Positions 33,839-33,952 of a DNA stretch of 33,952 bases are shown piece by piece. The position numbers were made by a program, and so were the translations under genes. Under the pieces are notes generated by a model. The model had not been told where the DNA came from. It made no database searches and saw nothing but the letters and a program-made list of their open reading frames with translations. Origin of the DNA: Candidatus Poribacteria bacterium (lineage in GTDB: Bacteria; Poribacteria; WGA-4E; WGA-3G). The stretch lies in contig JAJECN010000008.1 of assembly GCA_022821965.1 (NCBI GenBank), positions 1-33,952 of the forward strand, in the 5' to 3' direction. Each line of letters opens with the position of its first letter. The first letter of the stretch is position 1.

Positions 33839-33952
33839 AGGGTATAGTGTTTTGAGTTTGATACGCGCATCTTCGGTAGTAAACTGCCATTGGACAGTCG
33901 CCCGTTGATGATTTCTTCGGTTCTGCCACGCCTGAATCTCGCGTTTTAGGGT
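33811..33952 (-). mobile_element. IS630-family insertion sequence, left part
   Basis: The element breaks the restriction subunit gene. The exact boundary is not certain: IS630 elements duplicate TA, and TA occurs at 33811 (gga-TA-ctag). The rest lies outside the window. Confidence 0.6.
33830..33952 (-). CDS. IS630-family transposase, C-terminal 40 residues
   Basis: The minus strand reads in one frame to the right edge and ends TAA at 33832-33830. The visible end, EIQAWQNRRN then VQWQFTTEDARIKLKTLYPS, matches the C-terminal signature of IS630/Tc1-mariner-type DDE transposases (W-x-F-T-T-x-x-A-R-x-K and the final YP). The N-terminal and catalytic DDE parts lie outside the window. It overlaps the last 9 bases of the broken restriction gene in the opposite direction. 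Confidence 0.8.
   Translation of the reverse strand, partial: TLKREIQAWQNRRNHQRATVQWQFTTEDARIKLKTLYPSV

Noticed and set aside
1-33952. CRISPR array, tRNA or rRNA genes
   Set aside because: No regularly spaced identical direct repeats with unique spacers, and no tRNA or rRNA signature was noticed. By-eye reading can miss a divergent tRNA.

Overview
The window most resembles a genome fragment of an uncultured bacterium of the Candidatus Poribacteria type. That assignment is inference. It rests on the mix of secreted LamG, SUMF1/FGE-like and WD40-like (WAPDG) proteins, a PorV-like outer-membrane protein beside an Ig-rich giant surface protein, several secreted proteins sharing a short C-terminal tail (KLATTW-type), and intergenic elements with TAGTT(A/G)TC ends. 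A double-membrane envelope is supported by several signal-peptide beta-barrel candidates and lipoproteins. No rRNA or tRNA is visible to fix the taxonomy.

Layout. Positions 2-6264 (+) hold the 3' part of a giant Ig-like repeat protein with a FlgD-like C-terminal domain, followed by a PorV/UPF0164-like protein. Positions 6388-7515 (-) are nadA (quinolinate synthase), with a strong promoter and a pair of operator-like repeats. Positions 7732-8319 (+) hold a small membrane-anchored protein whose 3' end looks disturbed. Positions 8174-14097 (-) are a run of mostly secreted proteins: two tandem carbohydrate-binding-like paralogues, a WD40-like propeller, an NAD-dependent epimerase-like protein, a LamG protein and an FGE-sulfatase-domain lipoprotein. 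Positions 14168-15502 (-) are a GlnT-type glutamine synthetase, divergent from a polytopic membrane protein at 15661-17202 (+).

Positions 17380-23206 (-) carry a beta-barrel candidate, a PIN-domain protein with a duplicated-module partner, and a thiamine thiazole cluster thiG, thiS and two tandem thiO copies. ThiO makes the iminoglycine, ThiS-thiocarboxylate brings the sulfur and ThiG closes the thiazole ring. Positions 23269-28420 hold unpartnered transport components (a TAXI-type receptor, a XylF-like lipoprotein, a DppC-like permease) and a CsgG/FlgT-like protein. Positions 28784-33838 form a restriction-modification region: a small unrecognised gene with an intrinsic terminator in its leader, a DNA methyltransferase, and a helicase-type restriction subunit cut short at its 3' end. 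At the right edge a minus-strand IS630-family transposase C-terminus (33830-33952) overlaps the truncated end, so the restriction gene was probably broken by an insertion sequence.

The best candidates for something undescribed are: (1) a MITE-like family of intergenic elements that sit within a few bases of stop codons; (2) a shared C-terminal tail on otherwise unrelated secreted proteins, possibly a sorting signal; (3) the PIN gene with its duplicated-module partner; and (4) the leader terminator upstream of the small gene in the restriction-modification region. All identity estimates were made by eye.
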